Part shown: in pieces, positions 25,917 to 39,861 of the stretch
Numbering within the stretch: position 1 is the first letter of the stretch
How the letters are laid out: each line of letters begins with the position of its first letter
Assembly (NCBI RefSeq): GCF_001425385.1
Contig: NZ_LMQO01000005.1
Coordinates: forward strand, 262,926-326,925
DNA length: 64,000 nt
Source of the DNA: Sphingomonas sp. Leaf407
GTDB taxonomy: Bacteria; Pseudomonadota; Alphaproteobacteria; Sphingomonadales; Sphingomonadaceae
Direction: 5' to 3'
Translations under genes and position numbers: made by a program
Notes under the pieces: model-generated
What the model was told of the DNA's origin: nothing
Databases searched by the model: none
The model's input: only the letters and a program-made list of their open reading frames with translations

Positions 25917-27305
25917 ATGATCCGGCTGTTCAAGCACTATGTGCCCAATGCCGTCCTCCTGCTGGGCGTCCTCGACTTCGCGGTCCTGCTGCTGGCGGGC
26001 GAGCTCGGCTGGGTCGTGCGCGCGATGCAGATCGGCATGGAAGTGGGGCCGACGCACGGCCGCATCGCCGAACTGGCGAGCTTCGCGGTCAGCCTCGAAC
26101 TCGCGATGGTCGCGGTCGGGGTGTATGGCACTGATTCGCTGCAATCGCTGCGCTTCGCGACCGCACGGCTGCTGGTCGCGATCTCGCTCGGCGTCATCTT
26201 CATCTCGCTGCTGCTGTTCCTGTTCCCGACGATCATGTTGTGGCGTTCCAACCTGCTCTACGCGATGGGTTTCGCGGTCGTGCTGCTGGTGCTGTTGCGG
26301 ATCGTCACCGGCACGCTGCTCGGCGGACAGGCGTTCAAGCGGCGCGTGGTGGTGCTGGGTGCGGGCGAGCGCGCGTTACGGCTCAAGACGCTGGGACAGG
26401 CGCCCGGCGCAGGCTTCGTCGTCGTCGGCTATATCGCGATGCGCGAAAGCGACCGAATGATCCCCGAAGCGATCGCCCGCGACGCGATCCACAATCTCGC
26501 CGATCATGTCGTGCTGCTGGGGGCGGCCGAAGTCGTCCTCGCGCTCGAGGAACGGCGCGGGGCGCTGCCGCTGAAAGACCTGTTGCGGATCAAGACCACC
26601 GGCGTCCACGTCAACGAGATCTCGACCTTCCTCGAACGCGAGACCGGCCGCGTCGATCTCGACAGCGTCAATCCGTCGTGGCTGATCTTCTCCGACGGAT
26701 TTTCCTCGGGGCGGATGTTCTCCAGCATCGTCAAGCGGATGTTCGACGTCCTCGCCAGCCTGCTGCTGCTCGGAATCACGCTGCCGGTCATCGCGCTTGC
26801 CGCCCTGGCGGTGAAGCTCGACAGTCGCGGCCCCGCCTTCTACCGCCAGCGCCGCGTCGGCCTGTACGGCGTCAGCTTCGACATTCCCAAGCTCCGCTCG
26901 ATGCGCACCGATGCCGAGGTCGCGGGCACCGCCGTCTGGGCCGAAAAGGACGATCCGCGCATCACCCGCGTCGGGCGTTTCCTGCGCAAGACCCGCATCG
27001 ACGAACTGCCGCAATGCTGGAGCGTGCTGAAAGGCGAGATGAGCTTCGTCGGCCCCCGTCCCGAACGGCCGCAGTTCGTCGCCGACCTCGAAACGCAACT
27101 GCGCTATTATGCCGAGCGGCATATGGTGAAGCCGGGCATTACCGGCTGGGCGCAGATCAACTATCCCTATGGCGCCTCGATCGACGATGCGCGCCAAAAG
27201 CTCGAATACGACCTCTACTACGCCAAGAATTATTCGCCGTTCCTCGATCTGCTGATCCTGCTCCAGACGCTCCGGGTCGTCATCTGGTCGAGCGGGGCGC
27301 GGTGA
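25917..27305 (+). CDS. Polyprenyl glycosylphosphotransferase, EpsB/TIGR03013-like
   Basis: Membrane protein of 462 aa that starts a polysaccharide repeat by placing a sugar phosphate on undecaprenyl phosphate. Four N-terminal helices are followed by a Rossmann-like domain (RRVVVLGAGERALRLKTLG), then another helix and the bacterial sugar transferase domain with KRMFDVLASLLLLG, DIPKLRSMRTDAE, TRIDELPQCWSVLKGEMSFV and GPRPERPQF. Start ATG 25917. It precedes the prsK-prsR-prsT genes, and such transferases are the usual partner of that PEP-CTERM module. Confidence 0.92.
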   Translation: MIRLFKHYVPNAVLLLGVLDFAVLLLAGELGWVVRAMQIGMEVGPTHGRIAELASFAVSLELAMVAVGVYGTDSLQSLRFATARLLVAISLGVIFISLLLFLFPTIMLWRSNLLYAMGFAVVLLVLLRIVTGTLLGGQAFKRRVVVLGAGERALRLKTLGQAPGAGFVVVGYIAMRESDRMIPEAIARDAIHNLADHVVLLGAAEVVLALEERRGALPLKDLLRIKTTGVHVNEISTFLERETGRVDLDSVNPSWLIFSDGFSSGRMFSSIVKRMFDVLASLLLLGITLPVIALAALAVKLDSRGPAFYRQRRVGLYGVSFDIPKLRSMRTDAEVAGTAVWAEKDDPRITRVGRFLRKTRIDELPQCWSVLKGEMSFVGPRPERPQFVADLETQLRYYAERHMVKPGITGWAQINYPYGASIDDARQKLEYDLYYAKNYSPFLDLLILLQTLRVVIWSSGAR

Positions 27306-27309
27306 TCGC

Positions 27310-29369
27310 GTGCTGACCGGCATCGTCATCTGGGGCCATGCGGCCGCCGCGCTGCTGTTCGGCGTGCTGACATTATGGGTCGCCCGGCGCGACGAGGGCG
27401 AGGACGAACTGCCGCGCGCGCTGCTCGCCGTGGCACTCGGCGCGACCGCGCTCTGGGCGCTGTCGGTCGCCGGCAACGGCAGCGCGGAGCCCGAGACGCG
27501 ACTGCTCGAAGGGGTGCGCACGCTCGGCTGGCTGGCGGTGCTGGTTGCGATCCAGCGGCGCTCGGGCGCCGGGGGTACGCTGGGGGTGGGCGCGACGCTC
27601 GCCTGTCTCGCGGTCGCCGCCGTCACCGCCACGCAGGCGCTGCTGCACATCGCCGTGCCGACCATCCACGATCCCGCCGGCGCGCAGGCAATGCTCGACG
27701 TGGCGACGATGCTGCGCGCGCTCGCCGCGCTTGGCGCGCTGGCGCTGCTGCACGGCATGTTCCCGCGCGCGGCATCCTCGGGCGCGCGGCTGGTATTGCT
27801 GGCGGTCGGCGCGATCTGGCTGATCGATGCGAATTTCAGCATCGCGCTCTATCTGTTGCGCGAGGTGCCGAGCGAACTGATGGCGGCGCGCGGGCTGGCG
27901 CTGGTCGCGCTGGCGGCGATGATCGCGCTGGCGCTGTCGCGACGCGGCGGTGGTTCGGTGCAGCTTTCGCGCGCGGTCGCCTTTCATTCGCTGTCGCTGC
28001 TCGGGCTTGCCGCCTATTTCGCGATCACCATCCTCGCCACCGCGCTGATCGCCGCGCTGGGTGGCACCCACGCCCGTATCGCGCAGACCGCGTTCGTGTT
28101 CGGCTCGACCGCCGCGCTGCTCACCGCCGCGTCGTCGGGCTGGCTGCGGGCGTGGATCAAGGTGAAGCTGACCAAGCACCTCTTTCGCCACCGCTACGAC
28201 TATCGCGCCGAATGGACCCGCTTCACCGAGACGCTGGGCGAACCCAAGGGCGCCGCCCCGCTCGACGAACGGCTGGTGAAGGCGGTCGCCGACCTGACCG
28301 ATTCGCCCGCCGGACTATTGTTCGTCGCCGACGACGGCGAACTGGCGCTGCAGGCGACGTGGCACTGGGACGGCGCGGTCCCGCCGGGCGATGGCGACGC
28401 CGCGCTCGCTGCCTATCTCGATACGACCGGCCGTATCCTCGAACTCGATTCGGTGCGCGAAGGGACGGCAGGCGTGGCCGACCGCGAGGCGGTATCGCCC
28501 GCGTTGCTGGCACAGGAGGACGCCTGGGTCATCGTGCCGCTGCCGCATCTTGGCCGGCTGACCGGCGCGATCCTGCTCGCCCGTCCGCTGCTGCCCCGCG
28601 CACTCGACTGGGAGGATTTCGACCTGCTGCGCATCGCCGGGCGGCAGGTGGCGAGCTATCTCGCCGAGGCCCGCGCGCAGGGCGCACTGGCCGAAGCGCG
28701 CCGGTTCGAGGAGTTCAACCGCCGCTTCGCCTTCATCCTGCACGACGTGAAGAACATCGTCAGCCAGCTAAGCCTCGTCGCGCGCAATGCCGAGCGCCAC
28801 GCCGACAACCCCGCGTTCCGCGCCGACATGGTTGCGACACTGAACGAATCGGCCGCGCGGATGAGCGACCTGCTCGCCCGCCTTGCCGAACGCGAGCCGC
28901 CGCGCACCGCCGCGCCGGGGCCGGTGGCATTGGCGACCATCGCCGCCCAGTCGGCGCATCGCTTCCGTCTGCGCGGGGCGATCGAGGTTTCGGGCGATGG
29001 CGAACCCCATGCCGCCGCCGATCCCGCCCGGCTGCAACAGGTGGTCGACCATCTGGCCCACAACGCGCTCGACGCGGGCGGCAGCACCCCGGTGCGGATC
29101 GTCACCGGTGGCGATGCGACATCGGCATGGATCGACGTGATCGACACCGGCATCGGCATGACCCGCCAGTTCGTCCGCGACGAGCTGTTCCGCCCGTTCG
29201 TCTCGTCCAAGCCGACCGGCTTCGGCATCGGCGCCTATGAGGCGCGCCAGTTGACCGAGGCGATGGGCGGGCGGATCGATGTCGAGAGCATCGCGGGCCA
29301 GGGCACCCGCTTCCGCGTGGTGCTGCCCGCCGCATCCCCCCTTGCCCCGCCGACGCTGGAACAGGCCGC

Positions 29370-29373
<4 letters not shown>
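27310..29373 (+). CDS. prsK: PEP-CTERM system histidine kinase PrsK
   Basis: Sensor kinase of 687 aa. The N-terminal half holds about eight membrane helices (1-280), followed by a GAF-like region and a kinase core whose H box FILHDVKNIVSQLSLVARNA carries His478, matching the PrsK pattern. The ATPase part includes HNALDAGG and GIGMTRQFVRDELFRPFVSSKPTGFGIGA. GTG 27310 begins 5 bases after the previous stop, and its own stop overlaps the start of prsR (ATGA). It would phosphorylate PrsR. The signal is unknown. Confidence 0.9.
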
Positions 29374-30702
<1,329 letters not shown>

Positions 30703-30719
<17 letters not shown>

Positions 30720-32658
30720 TCGTCCCTTGCGCGCGCTGCTCGGCGGCGCCGGTCTGGCGCTGGCCGCCGCCTGTATCGCGGTGGCCGGCGGCGCGCGCAC
30801 CGCAAGGGCCGATCCGGCCGACGCCCGGACCGGCATCGCCGAGGCGCTCGGCCAGTTTCAGGCGGGTCACTGGAGCGTCGCCCGACAGCGCGCGCAGGCG
30901 GCGGTCGCCGCCGATCCCGGCTGGGGCTTCGCGCAAGCGGTGCTGGCGCGGACGCATCTCGCGCTCGGCGATGGCCTCGCGGCGCAGGCGGCGCTCGATC
31001 GCGCGGTCGAGGGCGGCTTCGATCCGGCGCGCGCGCACCAACTGCGCGCGCACGCCCGGTTGTTGCAAGGCGATGCGCCCGGCGCGATCGCCGAAGCGGG
31101 CAAGGCCGTTCCGCGCTATGCCGGCTATGGCAACCGCATCCGCGCGCAGGCGCTGGCGCGGCAGGGCGATGTCGTGGCCGCGCTCGCCATCCTCGAGCCG
31201 ACGGTCGCGCGCGATCCCGGTCGCGCCGCCGACTGGGTCGCGCTGGGGCAAATCCGCATGGGCGCTGGCGACATGGTCGGCGCGATCAACGCGGCGGCGG
31301 CGGCGGTCCGGGCCGATCCGACCTCGCCCGACACGCTCCGGCTGCGCGGCCAGACGATGCGCGTCCAATATGGCCTGACCGCCGCGCTGCCGTGGTTCGA
31401 GGCGGCGCTGGCGCGCGACCCCTACGCCCATGACACGTTGATCGATTACGCCGCGACTTTGGGCGACAGCGGACGGACGGGCGCGATGCTCGACGCGGTT
31501 CGCCGGGCAATGACGGCGCGGCCGGGCAGCGTGCAGGGCTATTATCTCCAGGCGGTCCTCGCCGCGCGCGCTGGCGATCCGGCGACCGCGCGCAGCGTGC
31601 TGCAAAAGGCGGGCGGCGGGGTGCAGGGCGTGCCCGGTGCGCTGCTGCTCGGCGCATCGCTCGATCTGGCCGAGGGTGCGCCGGCGCAGGCGACGGTGGG
31701 CCTGCGCGAACTGGTCGCGCGGCAACCGACCAACATCACCGCGCGCAAGCTGCTGGCATTGGCGCTGTTGCAAAGCGATGCCGCGCGCGACGCCTTCGAC
31801 TATATCCGCCCCGCCGCCGACCGCGCCGATGCGGACAGCTATACGCTGACGCTCGCCGCCCGCGCGCTGGAGCGGATCGGCGATCGTGCCGGGGCGGCGG
31901 TGTTCCTCGATCGCGCCGCCTCGCCGGTCCGCGGCCGTTCGACCGCCTTCGCCCCCGACGAGAGTCTCGGCTCGCTCGCCGCCGCCGCGCGGCCGACGCC
32001 CGGCGATCCGGCGGTCGCGGTCCCCTACATCCGCGCACTGGCCAGCGCAGGCGATGCGGTGGAAGCGCTCGCCGCCGCCCGCGCGGTCGCCGCCGCCAAC
32101 CCCGGTGCCCCGGCCGCGCAGCTCGTGCTGGGCGATGCCTATGCCGCGGCCAACCGCCCGGCGGAGGCCGCCACCGCCTATGCCGCCGCTGCCGCCAGCC
32201 GCTTCGACGAGGCGACGATGCTGCGGCTGGTCGATGCGCGTGCCCGCGCCGGGCAACGCCGCGAGGCCAGCGCCGCGCTGTCGCTCTATCTCGCGCAAAA
32301 TCCTTCGAGCGTCCCTGCGCTCCGCCTGACCGGCGAATGGCAGTTGGCGGCGGGGGATGTCGCCTCGGCCGTCGCCACGTTCGAGCGGTTGCGCGACCTC
32401 GTCGGCGACCGCGACGTCGCGGTGCTGGCCGGCCTCGCCCGTGCCTATGCCGCCGCCGGGCAGGGCGACCCCGCGACCAGCTTCGGCGCGGCGGGCTATG
32501 CGCTGGCCCCGGCCAACCCGCTGGTCGTCGATGCCTATGGCTGGGCGCTCTACCGTGCCGGCAATCCGGGCGCGGCGCTGCCGTTGTTGCGCAAGGCCGC
32601 CTCGCTCGCGCCTGCCGACCCTGCGATCGCCGCGCATCTCGCCGAAGTGGCGGGGTAG
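30703..32658 (+). CDS. prsT: PEP-CTERM system TPR-repeat protein PrsT-like
   Basis: Exported TPR protein of 651 aa. A signal peptide (PLRALLGGAGLALAAACIAVAGG) is followed by repeated 34-residue helical hairpins, many with the TPR consensus A-x2-ALA and a P at the end, for example AIAEAGKAVPRYAGYGNRIRA and GWALYRAGNPGAALPLLRKA. The Cys in the leader could be lipidated. PrsT proteins accompany prsK and prsR in exosortase loci. The start overlaps prsR, so translation is coupled. Symbol by context and repeat pattern. Confidence 0.8.
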
Positions 32659-32693
32659 TTCAAATCGGGCTGCCGTCCGCCTAAGGGGGTACG

Positions 32694-33503
32694 ATGACCG
32701 ATCCGCTGCTCCGTATCGCCGAGGCGCTCGAACGCCTTGCACCCCCGCCGCCCGCCGCCGCCGATCCGCTGGCGCATCCCGCCTATGGCTGGGACGGCCG
32801 GGTGCTGCGCGCGGCGCGCGGCTTTCGCCCGGTGCCGCTCGACCGGCTGGTCGGGATCGAGGCGCAGAAGACCGCGCTGACCGCCAATCTCGACCGGTTG
32901 GCGAAGGGCGCGGCGGCGCACGACGTGCTGCTGTGGGGCGCGCGCGGCACCGGCAAGTCGGCGCTGGTCAAGGCATCGGTCGGGCAGGTGCAGGCAGACG
33001 GCGGCGCACTGGCATTGGTCGAAGCGCCTGCGACTGCCTTGGACGGCCTGCCCCGGCTGTTCGCGCTGCTCGACGGCGTGGCGCGCGCCTTCGTGGTGTT
33101 CGTCGACGATCTCGGCTTCGACACCCCCGCCGAGGGCAGGGCGCTGCGCTCGCTGCTGGAGGGCGGTGCCGAAGGTCGCCCCGGCAACGTCCGCCTCATC
33201 GTCACCGCCAATCGCCGCCACCTCGTCCCCCGCGACCTCAAGGAACAGGATAGCGCGATCAACCCGCGCGACACCGTCGACGACGCGCTGGCGCTCGCCG
33301 ACCGCTTCGGTCTGTCGCTCGGTTTCCATGTTGTCGATCAGGACCACTACGTCGCGATCGTCGAGCGCTACTGCGATGCCTACGCCCTGCCGTTCGACGC
33401 GCACGACGCGATCGGCTGGGCAACGAAGCGCGGCAGCCGGTCTGGGCGGGTGGCGTGGCAGTATGTCACCGATCTCGCCGGGCGGCATGGGAAGGCGGTG
33501 TAA
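32694..33503 (+). CDS. DUF815 family AAA+ ATPase
   Basis: Protein of 269 aa. Walker A is LLWGARGTGKSALVKA (about residues 82-97) and Walker B VVFVDDLGFD near residue 138, followed by the DUF815-specific NVRLIVTANRRHLVPRDL and ALALADRFGLSLGFHVVDQDHYVAIVERY. The family is widespread and mostly uncharacterised. It lies 36 bases after prsT on the same strand but is not a usual member of that module. Start ATG 32694. Confidence 0.9.
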   Translation: MTDPLLRIAEALERLAPPPPAAADPLAHPAYGWDGRVLRAARGFRPVPLDRLVGIEAQKTALTANLDRLAKGAAAHDVLLWGARGTGKSALVKASVGQVQADGGALALVEAPATALDGLPRLFALLDGVARAFVVFVDDLGFDTPAEGRALRSLLEGGAEGRPGNVRLIVTANRRHLVPRDLKEQDSAINPRDTVDDALALADRFGLSLGFHVVDQDHYVAIVERYCDAYALPFDAHDAIGWATKRGSRSGRVAWQYVTDLAGRHGKAV

Positions 33504-33513
33504 GGAAGTCGGG

Positions 33514-33671
33514 TTCACGCGGAGGCGCGGAGACGCGGAGGAGTTGCGGGCGTAGCAGCCCGATCGCGTAGCGATCCCTGTCAGCGATGCTGGCCACGGG
33601 CGGATAGGGTTCCGCTGACGCGGAACGATCGGGAGCCGCAACCCCTCCGCGTCTCCGTGCCTCCGCGTGAA
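33514..33671. repeat. Inverted repeat family E
   Basis: TTCACGCGGAGGCGCGGAGA-CGCGGAGG at the left is the near complement of CCTCCGCGTCTCCGTGCCTC-CGCGTGAA at the right, separated by about 100 bases. It fills the gap between the converging DUF815 and ABC-F genes. I see only this one copy in the window. Confidence 0.8.
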
Positions 33672-33697
33672 TCAATCTTCTTTAAACAGCCGGAAGA

Positions 33698-35464
<1,767 letters not shown>

Positions 35465-35550
35465 GTGTGGCAGGTAAGCCGCACTCGGCGACGAAGCAAG
35501 TTACGCCAGCCTGTCTGCCCTATTCACGGGCTGTTCAATGCGTTGCCGCT

Positions 35551-35865
35551 ATGTCACGCCCCATGACGATGGTCGTTCGGTTCCTTGTGGCGGGGTTGAT
35601 GGCGGTATCGGGGGTCGCGCAGGCGATGCCCGACCAACTGTTGCGCGACCATCAGGCCGCCCGGACCGCGCGCGCGCAGGGCCGCATCCTGCCGCTGCGA
35701 GAGATCGAGGGCCGCGTCGTGCCGCAGATGCGCGGTGCGCAATATCTCGGCTTCGACTACGACCCCGACCGGGGCATTTACACGCTCAAGTTCCTGCGCG
35801 ATGGCGCGGTGATCTGGGTCGATGTCGATGCCCGTACCGGCCAGGTCGTCGGCCGCAGCCGTTAA
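35551..35865 (+). CDS. Periplasmic PepSY-like small protein
   Basis: Protein of 104 aa with a signal peptide (VVRFLVAGLMAVSGVAQA). The mature part has one PepSY-like unit: RILPLREIEGRVVPQMRGAQ then YTLKFLRDGAVIWVDVDARTG-QVVG. The gene is 18 bases before a two-component system, a common association in which the small protein may modulate the sensor. ATG 35551 is used; 35563 and 35569 are in frame. PepSY proteins elsewhere inhibit proteases or kinases; the function here is inferred. Confidence 0.75.
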   Translation: MSRPMTMVVRFLVAGLMAVSGVAQAMPDQLLRDHQAARTARAQGRILPLREIEGRVVPQMRGAQYLGFDYDPDRGIYTLKFLRDGAVIWVDVDARTGQVVGRSR

Positions 35866-35883
35866 CATAAGGGAGAGAAGCCG

Positions 35884-36573
35884 ATGCGCGTCCTGATCGT
35901 CGAGGATGAACCGAATCTCGGCCGCCAGTTGCGCGCCACGCTGGAGGGCGCGGGCTATGCCATCGACCTCGCGACCGATGGCGAGGAGGGGCATTTCCTC
36001 GGCAGCACCGAAACCTATGACGCGATCATCCTCGATCTGGGGCTGCCTGAGGTCGACGGGCTGACCGTGCTCGATCGCTGGCGCAAGGAAGGGCGGACCG
36101 CCCCGGTGCTGGTGCTGACCGCGCGCGATAGCTGGTCGGACAAGGTCGCCGGACTCGATGCCGGAGCCGACGACTATGTCGCCAAGCCGTTCCAGACCGA
36201 GGAACTGATCGCGCGTCTCCGCGCGCTGATCCGCCGCGCCTCGGGCAACGCTTCGGCCGAACTGACCGCTGGTGACATCCGCCTCGACACGCGCTCGGGT
36301 AAGGTGACGAAGGCGGGCGAGCCGGTGAAGCTGACCGCGCAGGAATACAAGCTGCTCAGCTACCTGCTCCACCATAAGGGCAAGGTCGTCAGCCGCACCG
36401 AACTGATCGAACATATCTACGATCAGGACTTCGACCGCGATTCGAACACGATCGAGGTATTCGTGACCCGCATCCGCAAGAAGCTGGGCGCCGACGTCAT
36501 CACCACCATCCGCGGGCTCGGCTACAGCCTCGACGAACCCGGCGCGCCCAAGCCCGCCGGCGCGGAAGCCTGA
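35884..36573 (+). CDS. OmpR/PhoP-type response regulator
   Basis: Transcription factor of 229 aa. The receiver has acidic pocket VEDEP, phosphoacceptor Asp51 in IILDLGLPEVDG, and Lys101 in YVAKPF. The C-terminal winged helix (KVTKAGEPVKLTAQEYKLLSYLLHH ... DRDSNTIEVFVTRIRKKLG ... IRGLGYSL) is of OmpR type. GGGAG lies about 8 bases before the ATG. It is followed after 10 bases by its sensor kinase. The targets are unknown. Confidence 0.93.
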   Translation: MRVLIVEDEPNLGRQLRATLEGAGYAIDLATDGEEGHFLGSTETYDAIILDLGLPEVDGLTVLDRWRKEGRTAPVLVLTARDSWSDKVAGLDAGADDYVAKPFQTEELIARLRALIRRASGNASAELTAGDIRLDTRSGKVTKAGEPVKLTAQEYKLLSYLLHHKGKVVSRTELIEHIYDQDFDRDSNTIEVFVTRIRKKLGADVITTIRGLGYSLDEPGAPKPAGAEA

Positions 36574-36583
36574 CGCGACGCCC

Positions 36584-37969
36584 ATGACCAAAGCAAGCGA
36601 TCCTGCCTCCCGTGCCGCCGACTCGCGCGGCTATGTGCAGGTGACGGGATCGCTGTCGCGGCGGATGATCGTCATCGCCGCCTGCTGGATCATGCTGCTG
36701 CTGGCCGGGGGCGGCTTCGCGCTCGACCGGGTGCTGACCGGCGCGATCACCCGCAACTTCGACGACCAGCTCGACTATATCCTGACCTCGCTGATCGTCT
36801 CGGCCGAGATCGACACCAGCGGGCAGGTGACGTTCAGCCGCCAGCTATCGGACCAGCGGTTCCTCGAACCCTATTCGGGCCTGTACTGGCAGGTGAGCGG
36901 CGAGGGGTTCGATCCGTTCCCGTCGCGCTCGCTGTGGGACCGGCGGCTGCCCGGCAATCCGGCCAAGATCGGCAACGACCTGCGTGTCTATGACGCCAAA
37001 CCTTTCCCCGATCAGAAGCTGCGCATTGTCGAGCGCGACCTGACGCTGCCCGGATCGAACACCGTGTGGCGATTCCAGGTGGCCGAGGCGCGCGACCTGC
37101 TCGACCAGCAGATCAATGCCTTGCGCAAGACGCTGGTGCGTTCGTTCGCGCTGCTCGGGCTGGGGCTGATCGTGATGGCGGCGCTCCAGACATGGTATGG
37201 GCTGCTCCCCTTGCGCGCGGTGCGCGACGCCATTTCCAAGCTGCGCGCGGGACAGGCCGCACGGGTCGAGGGCAGCATGCCCGCCGAGGTCGCACCGCTG
37301 GTCGAGGAACTGAACGCGCTGGTCGAACACAACGACCGGCAGGCGGAGGAAGCCCGCCGCCATGCCGGCAATCTCGCCCATGCGCTGAAAACCCCGCTCA
37401 CCGTCATCATGAACGCCTCTGCCGCCGGACAGGCCGACCTTGCCGACACGGTGATCCGCGAGGCGCGGACGATGCGGCGGCAGGTCGACCATCATTTGGC
37501 GCGCGCCCGCGCGGTCGGGCGGCGCGGATCGGCGCACAGCCGCGCCGAGGTCTGGACCTCGGTCGAGGCGGTCGAGCGCGCGGTGGCGCGGCTCTATCCC
37601 AACGTCCGCATCGACGTGGACGGCCAAAAGGACCTGATCGCGCGGATCGAGCGGCAGGACCTCGACGAAATCCTCGGCAACCTCGTCGAGAACGCCGCCA
37701 AATATGGCGGGGGCAGCGTGTTCGTCACTGTCCGCGCCGATGCCGGTTTCGTCGAACTGCTGGTCGAGGATGACGGGCGCGGCATCCCTGCCGCCGACCG
37801 GCAGCGCATCTTCGATCGCGGCGTCCGGCTCGATTCGGGCAAGCCCGGCACCGGCCTCGGCCTCGCGATCGTGCGCGACGTCGCCGAAATCTACGAAGGC
37901 ACCGCCTCGCTCGAGGAGAGCGAGGATCTGGGCGGACTGCTCGTCCGGCTCCGGCTACCCGCCGCCTGA
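36584..37969 (+). CDS. Sensor histidine kinase paired with the upstream regulator
   Basis: Kinase of 461 aa. Two membrane helices (about 28-48 and 185-205) flank a periplasmic domain; a HAMP-like region follows. The H box GNLAHALKTPLTVIMNA carries His266, and the ATPase domain has NLVENAAKYGGG, DDGRGIP and GTGLGLAIV. The PhoQ-like AHALKTPL pattern and order PepSY-regulator-kinase suggest envelope or cation sensing. Signal not readable from sequence. Confidence 0.92.
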   Translation: MTKASDPASRAADSRGYVQVTGSLSRRMIVIAACWIMLLLAGGGFALDRVLTGAITRNFDDQLDYILTSLIVSAEIDTSGQVTFSRQLSDQRFLEPYSGLYWQVSGEGFDPFPSRSLWDRRLPGNPAKIGNDLRVYDAKPFPDQKLRIVERDLTLPGSNTVWRFQVAEARDLLDQQINALRKTLVRSFALLGLGLIVMAALQTWYGLLPLRAVRDAISKLRAGQAARVEGSMPAEVAPLVEELNALVEHNDRQAEEARRHAGNLAHALKTPLTVIMNASAAGQADLADTVIREARTMRRQVDHHLARARAVGRRGSAHSRAEVWTSVEAVERAVARLYPNVRIDVDGQKDLIARIERQDLDEILGNLVENAAKYGGGSVFVTVRADAGFVELLVEDDGRGIPAADRQRIFDRGVRLDSGKPGTGLGLAIVRDVAEIYEGTASLEESEDLGGLLVRLRLPAA

Positions 37970-37973
37970 TCCG

Positions 37974-38960
37974 CTACAGGTCGTGCATAGCCTCCGCCGC
38001 GATGGTGGCGCTGCGCTTGCGTGCCGCGGGATCGAACATCGCGCCGGTCACGATCACCTCGTCGACCTGCGTACGGTCAATAAACGCCGCCAAGCCGGCT
38101 CGCACCGTCTCCGGCCCACCGATCGCCGAGCATTCGAGGACGTGGTTCAGGATGTTGTTGCCCTGTACCCCGATCTGCGCGCGATAGCCGGCGACCGGCG
38201 GCGGCAGTTCGATCGACTTGCCGGTGCGGATCGCGACGAACATCTGTTCGGTCGAACTGGCGAGGAGCCGCGCTTCGTCGTCGCTGTCGGCCGCCAGCAC
38301 GTTGAAGGCGGCTGCCGCATAGGGTTTGTCGAGTATGGCGGACGGGCGGAAGTTGCGGCGATATGCTTCCAGTGCCTGATCGAGCGCGGCGGGGGCGAAG
38401 TGCGACGCGAACGCATAGGGCAGCCCCAGCATCGCCGCGAGCTGCGCCCCGAACAGTGACGACCCCAATATCCAGAGGTCGACCTTCGCTCCTGCGCCGG
38501 GCACCGCGCGGATGCCGGTGCGACCATCGTCCGCAAAATAGCTTTGCAGTTCGACCACATCCTGCGGAAAGGCGTTGGGATCGGTTTCCAGTGTCCGGCG
38601 CAATGCGCGGGCGACGATCTGGTCCGATCCCGGCGCGCGGCCCAGCCCCAGATCGATCCGGCCGGGATAGAGCGCATCCAGCGTCCCGAACTGTTCGGCG
38701 ATCGTCAGCGGCGCATGATTGGGCAGCATGATCCCGCCCGCGCCGACCCGAATGGTCTTGGTCGCAGCGGCGATATGGCCGATCACCACGGCGGTCGCGG
38801 CGCTGGCGATGCCGGCCATGCCGTGATGTTCCGCCACCCAGTAACGGTAATAGCCGAGCGCTTCGGCATGGGCGGCAAGGTCGGCGGCCTGCGCCATGGC
38901 CTGCGCCGGGGTGCCACCTGCACGGATCGGCACGAGATCGAGCATCGAATAACGGGTCAT
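37974..38960 (-). CDS. LLM-class flavin-dependent oxidoreductase
   Basis: Luciferase-like TIM-barrel protein of 328 aa. [20 protein letters not shown] and [21 protein letters not shown], then [40 protein letters not shown] are the blocks typical of the LLM MsnO8 / YhbW-like group. It would use reduced FMN from a partner reductase. Substrate unknown. It converges on the kinase gene with only 4 bases between the stops. Start ATG 38960. Confidence 0.9.
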   Translation of the reverse strand: MTRYSMLDLVPIRAGGTPAQAMAQAADLAAHAEALGYYRYWVAEHHGMAGIASAATAVVIGHIAAATKTIRVGAGGIMLPNHAPLTIAEQFGTLDALYPGRIDLGLGRAPGSDQIVARALRRTLETDPNAFPQDVVELQSYFADDGRTGIRAVPGAGAKVDLWILGSSLFGAQLAAMLGLPYAFASHFAPAALDQALEAYRRNFRPSAILDKPYAAAAFNVLAADSDDEARLLASSTEQMFVAIRTGKSIELPPPVAGYRAQIGVQGNNILNHVLECSAIGGPETVRAGLAAFIDRTQVDEVIVTGAMFDPAARKRSATIAAEAMHDL

Positions 38961-39075
38961 TCGAGATAGATGGGAGGTGGGTTGCGGATTGCTACCGAAG
39001 CAAGGCTTGGCCGGTTGAAAGCAACGATCGTTCGTGGGCGGCGGGGGGTAGTGAAAGCCGTCTTCCGGTCCGGCC

Positions 39076-39861
39076 TCAGACCAGCAACTCGCCCCGCATC
39101 ACCGTCACGCACCCGCCGCCCAGCACCGCCCGCTCGCCCGCCAGCGTGACCGTCAGATGCCCGCCGCGCGCACTCGCCTGAAACGCGGTGAAATGCTCGC
39201 GTCCCAGCCGCTCCGCCCAGAAGGGGGCGAGCGCGGCATGCGCCGATCCCGTCACCGGGTCCTCGTCCACGCCCCATGTGGGCACGAACACCCGGCTGAC
39301 GACATCGGCGACGTCGCCGGGAGCGGTAATGATGGCCATCACGCCGCAGGCCGCCAGCGCGCGCATGTCGGGCGCGCAACCGCGCACCGCCGCCGCATCG
39401 GGCAACAGGATGATGCTGGTGGCCTGCGCGCCGCTGATGCTGGCGAACACCTCGCCCTCGCACCCCAGCGCCGCCAGCAGCGCCGGATCGGGCGCGGCGG
39501 CAACCCGCGTCACCGGCAGGTCGAGCGTATAGCCCGCGCCATCGCGCGCGACGGTCAGCACGCCCGCCTTGCGCGTGGCGAAACGAACCTCGTCGCGCTC
39601 GCCGATCAGCACATGGCCGCTCGCCAGCGTCGCATGGCCGCACATCGCAATCTCGACGGTCGGGGTGAACCAGCGCAGGTCGTAGTCGGCGTCGGCATCG
39701 TCGGTCGCCACGGCGAAGGCGGTTTCCGACAGATTATGCTCGGCGGCGATGTCACGCAGCAACGCATCGTCGGGCCATGCCGTCAACACCATCACCGCCG
39801 CCGGATTGCCGGTGAACGGGCGGTCGGCAAAGGCGTCGACCACGGTGAAGGGCAATGTCAT
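39076..39861 (-). CDS. PhzF family isomerase-like protein
   Basis: Protein of 261 aa with the diaminopimelate-epimerase fold. N-terminal [22 protein letters not shown] and NLSETAFAV, with the catalytic Glu46, match PhzF, as do ETAF...[25 protein letters not shown] and the C-terminal [19 protein letters not shown]. Most members outside phenazine loci have unknown substrates; no phenazine genes are nearby. Its ATG overlaps the stop of the CDF gene by 4 bases. Confidence 0.92.
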   Translation of the reverse strand: MTLPFTVVDAFADRPFTGNPAAVMVLTAWPDDALLRDIAAEHNLSETAFAVATDDADADYDLRWFTPTVEIAMCGHATLASGHVLIGERDEVRFATRKAGVLTVARDGAGYTLDLPVTRVAAAPDPALLAALGCEGEVFASISGAQATSIILLPDAAAVRGCAPDMRALAACGVMAIITAPGDVADVVSRVFVPTWGVDEDPVTGSAHAALAPFWAERLGREHFTAFQASARGGHLTVTLAGERAVLGGGCVTVMRGELLV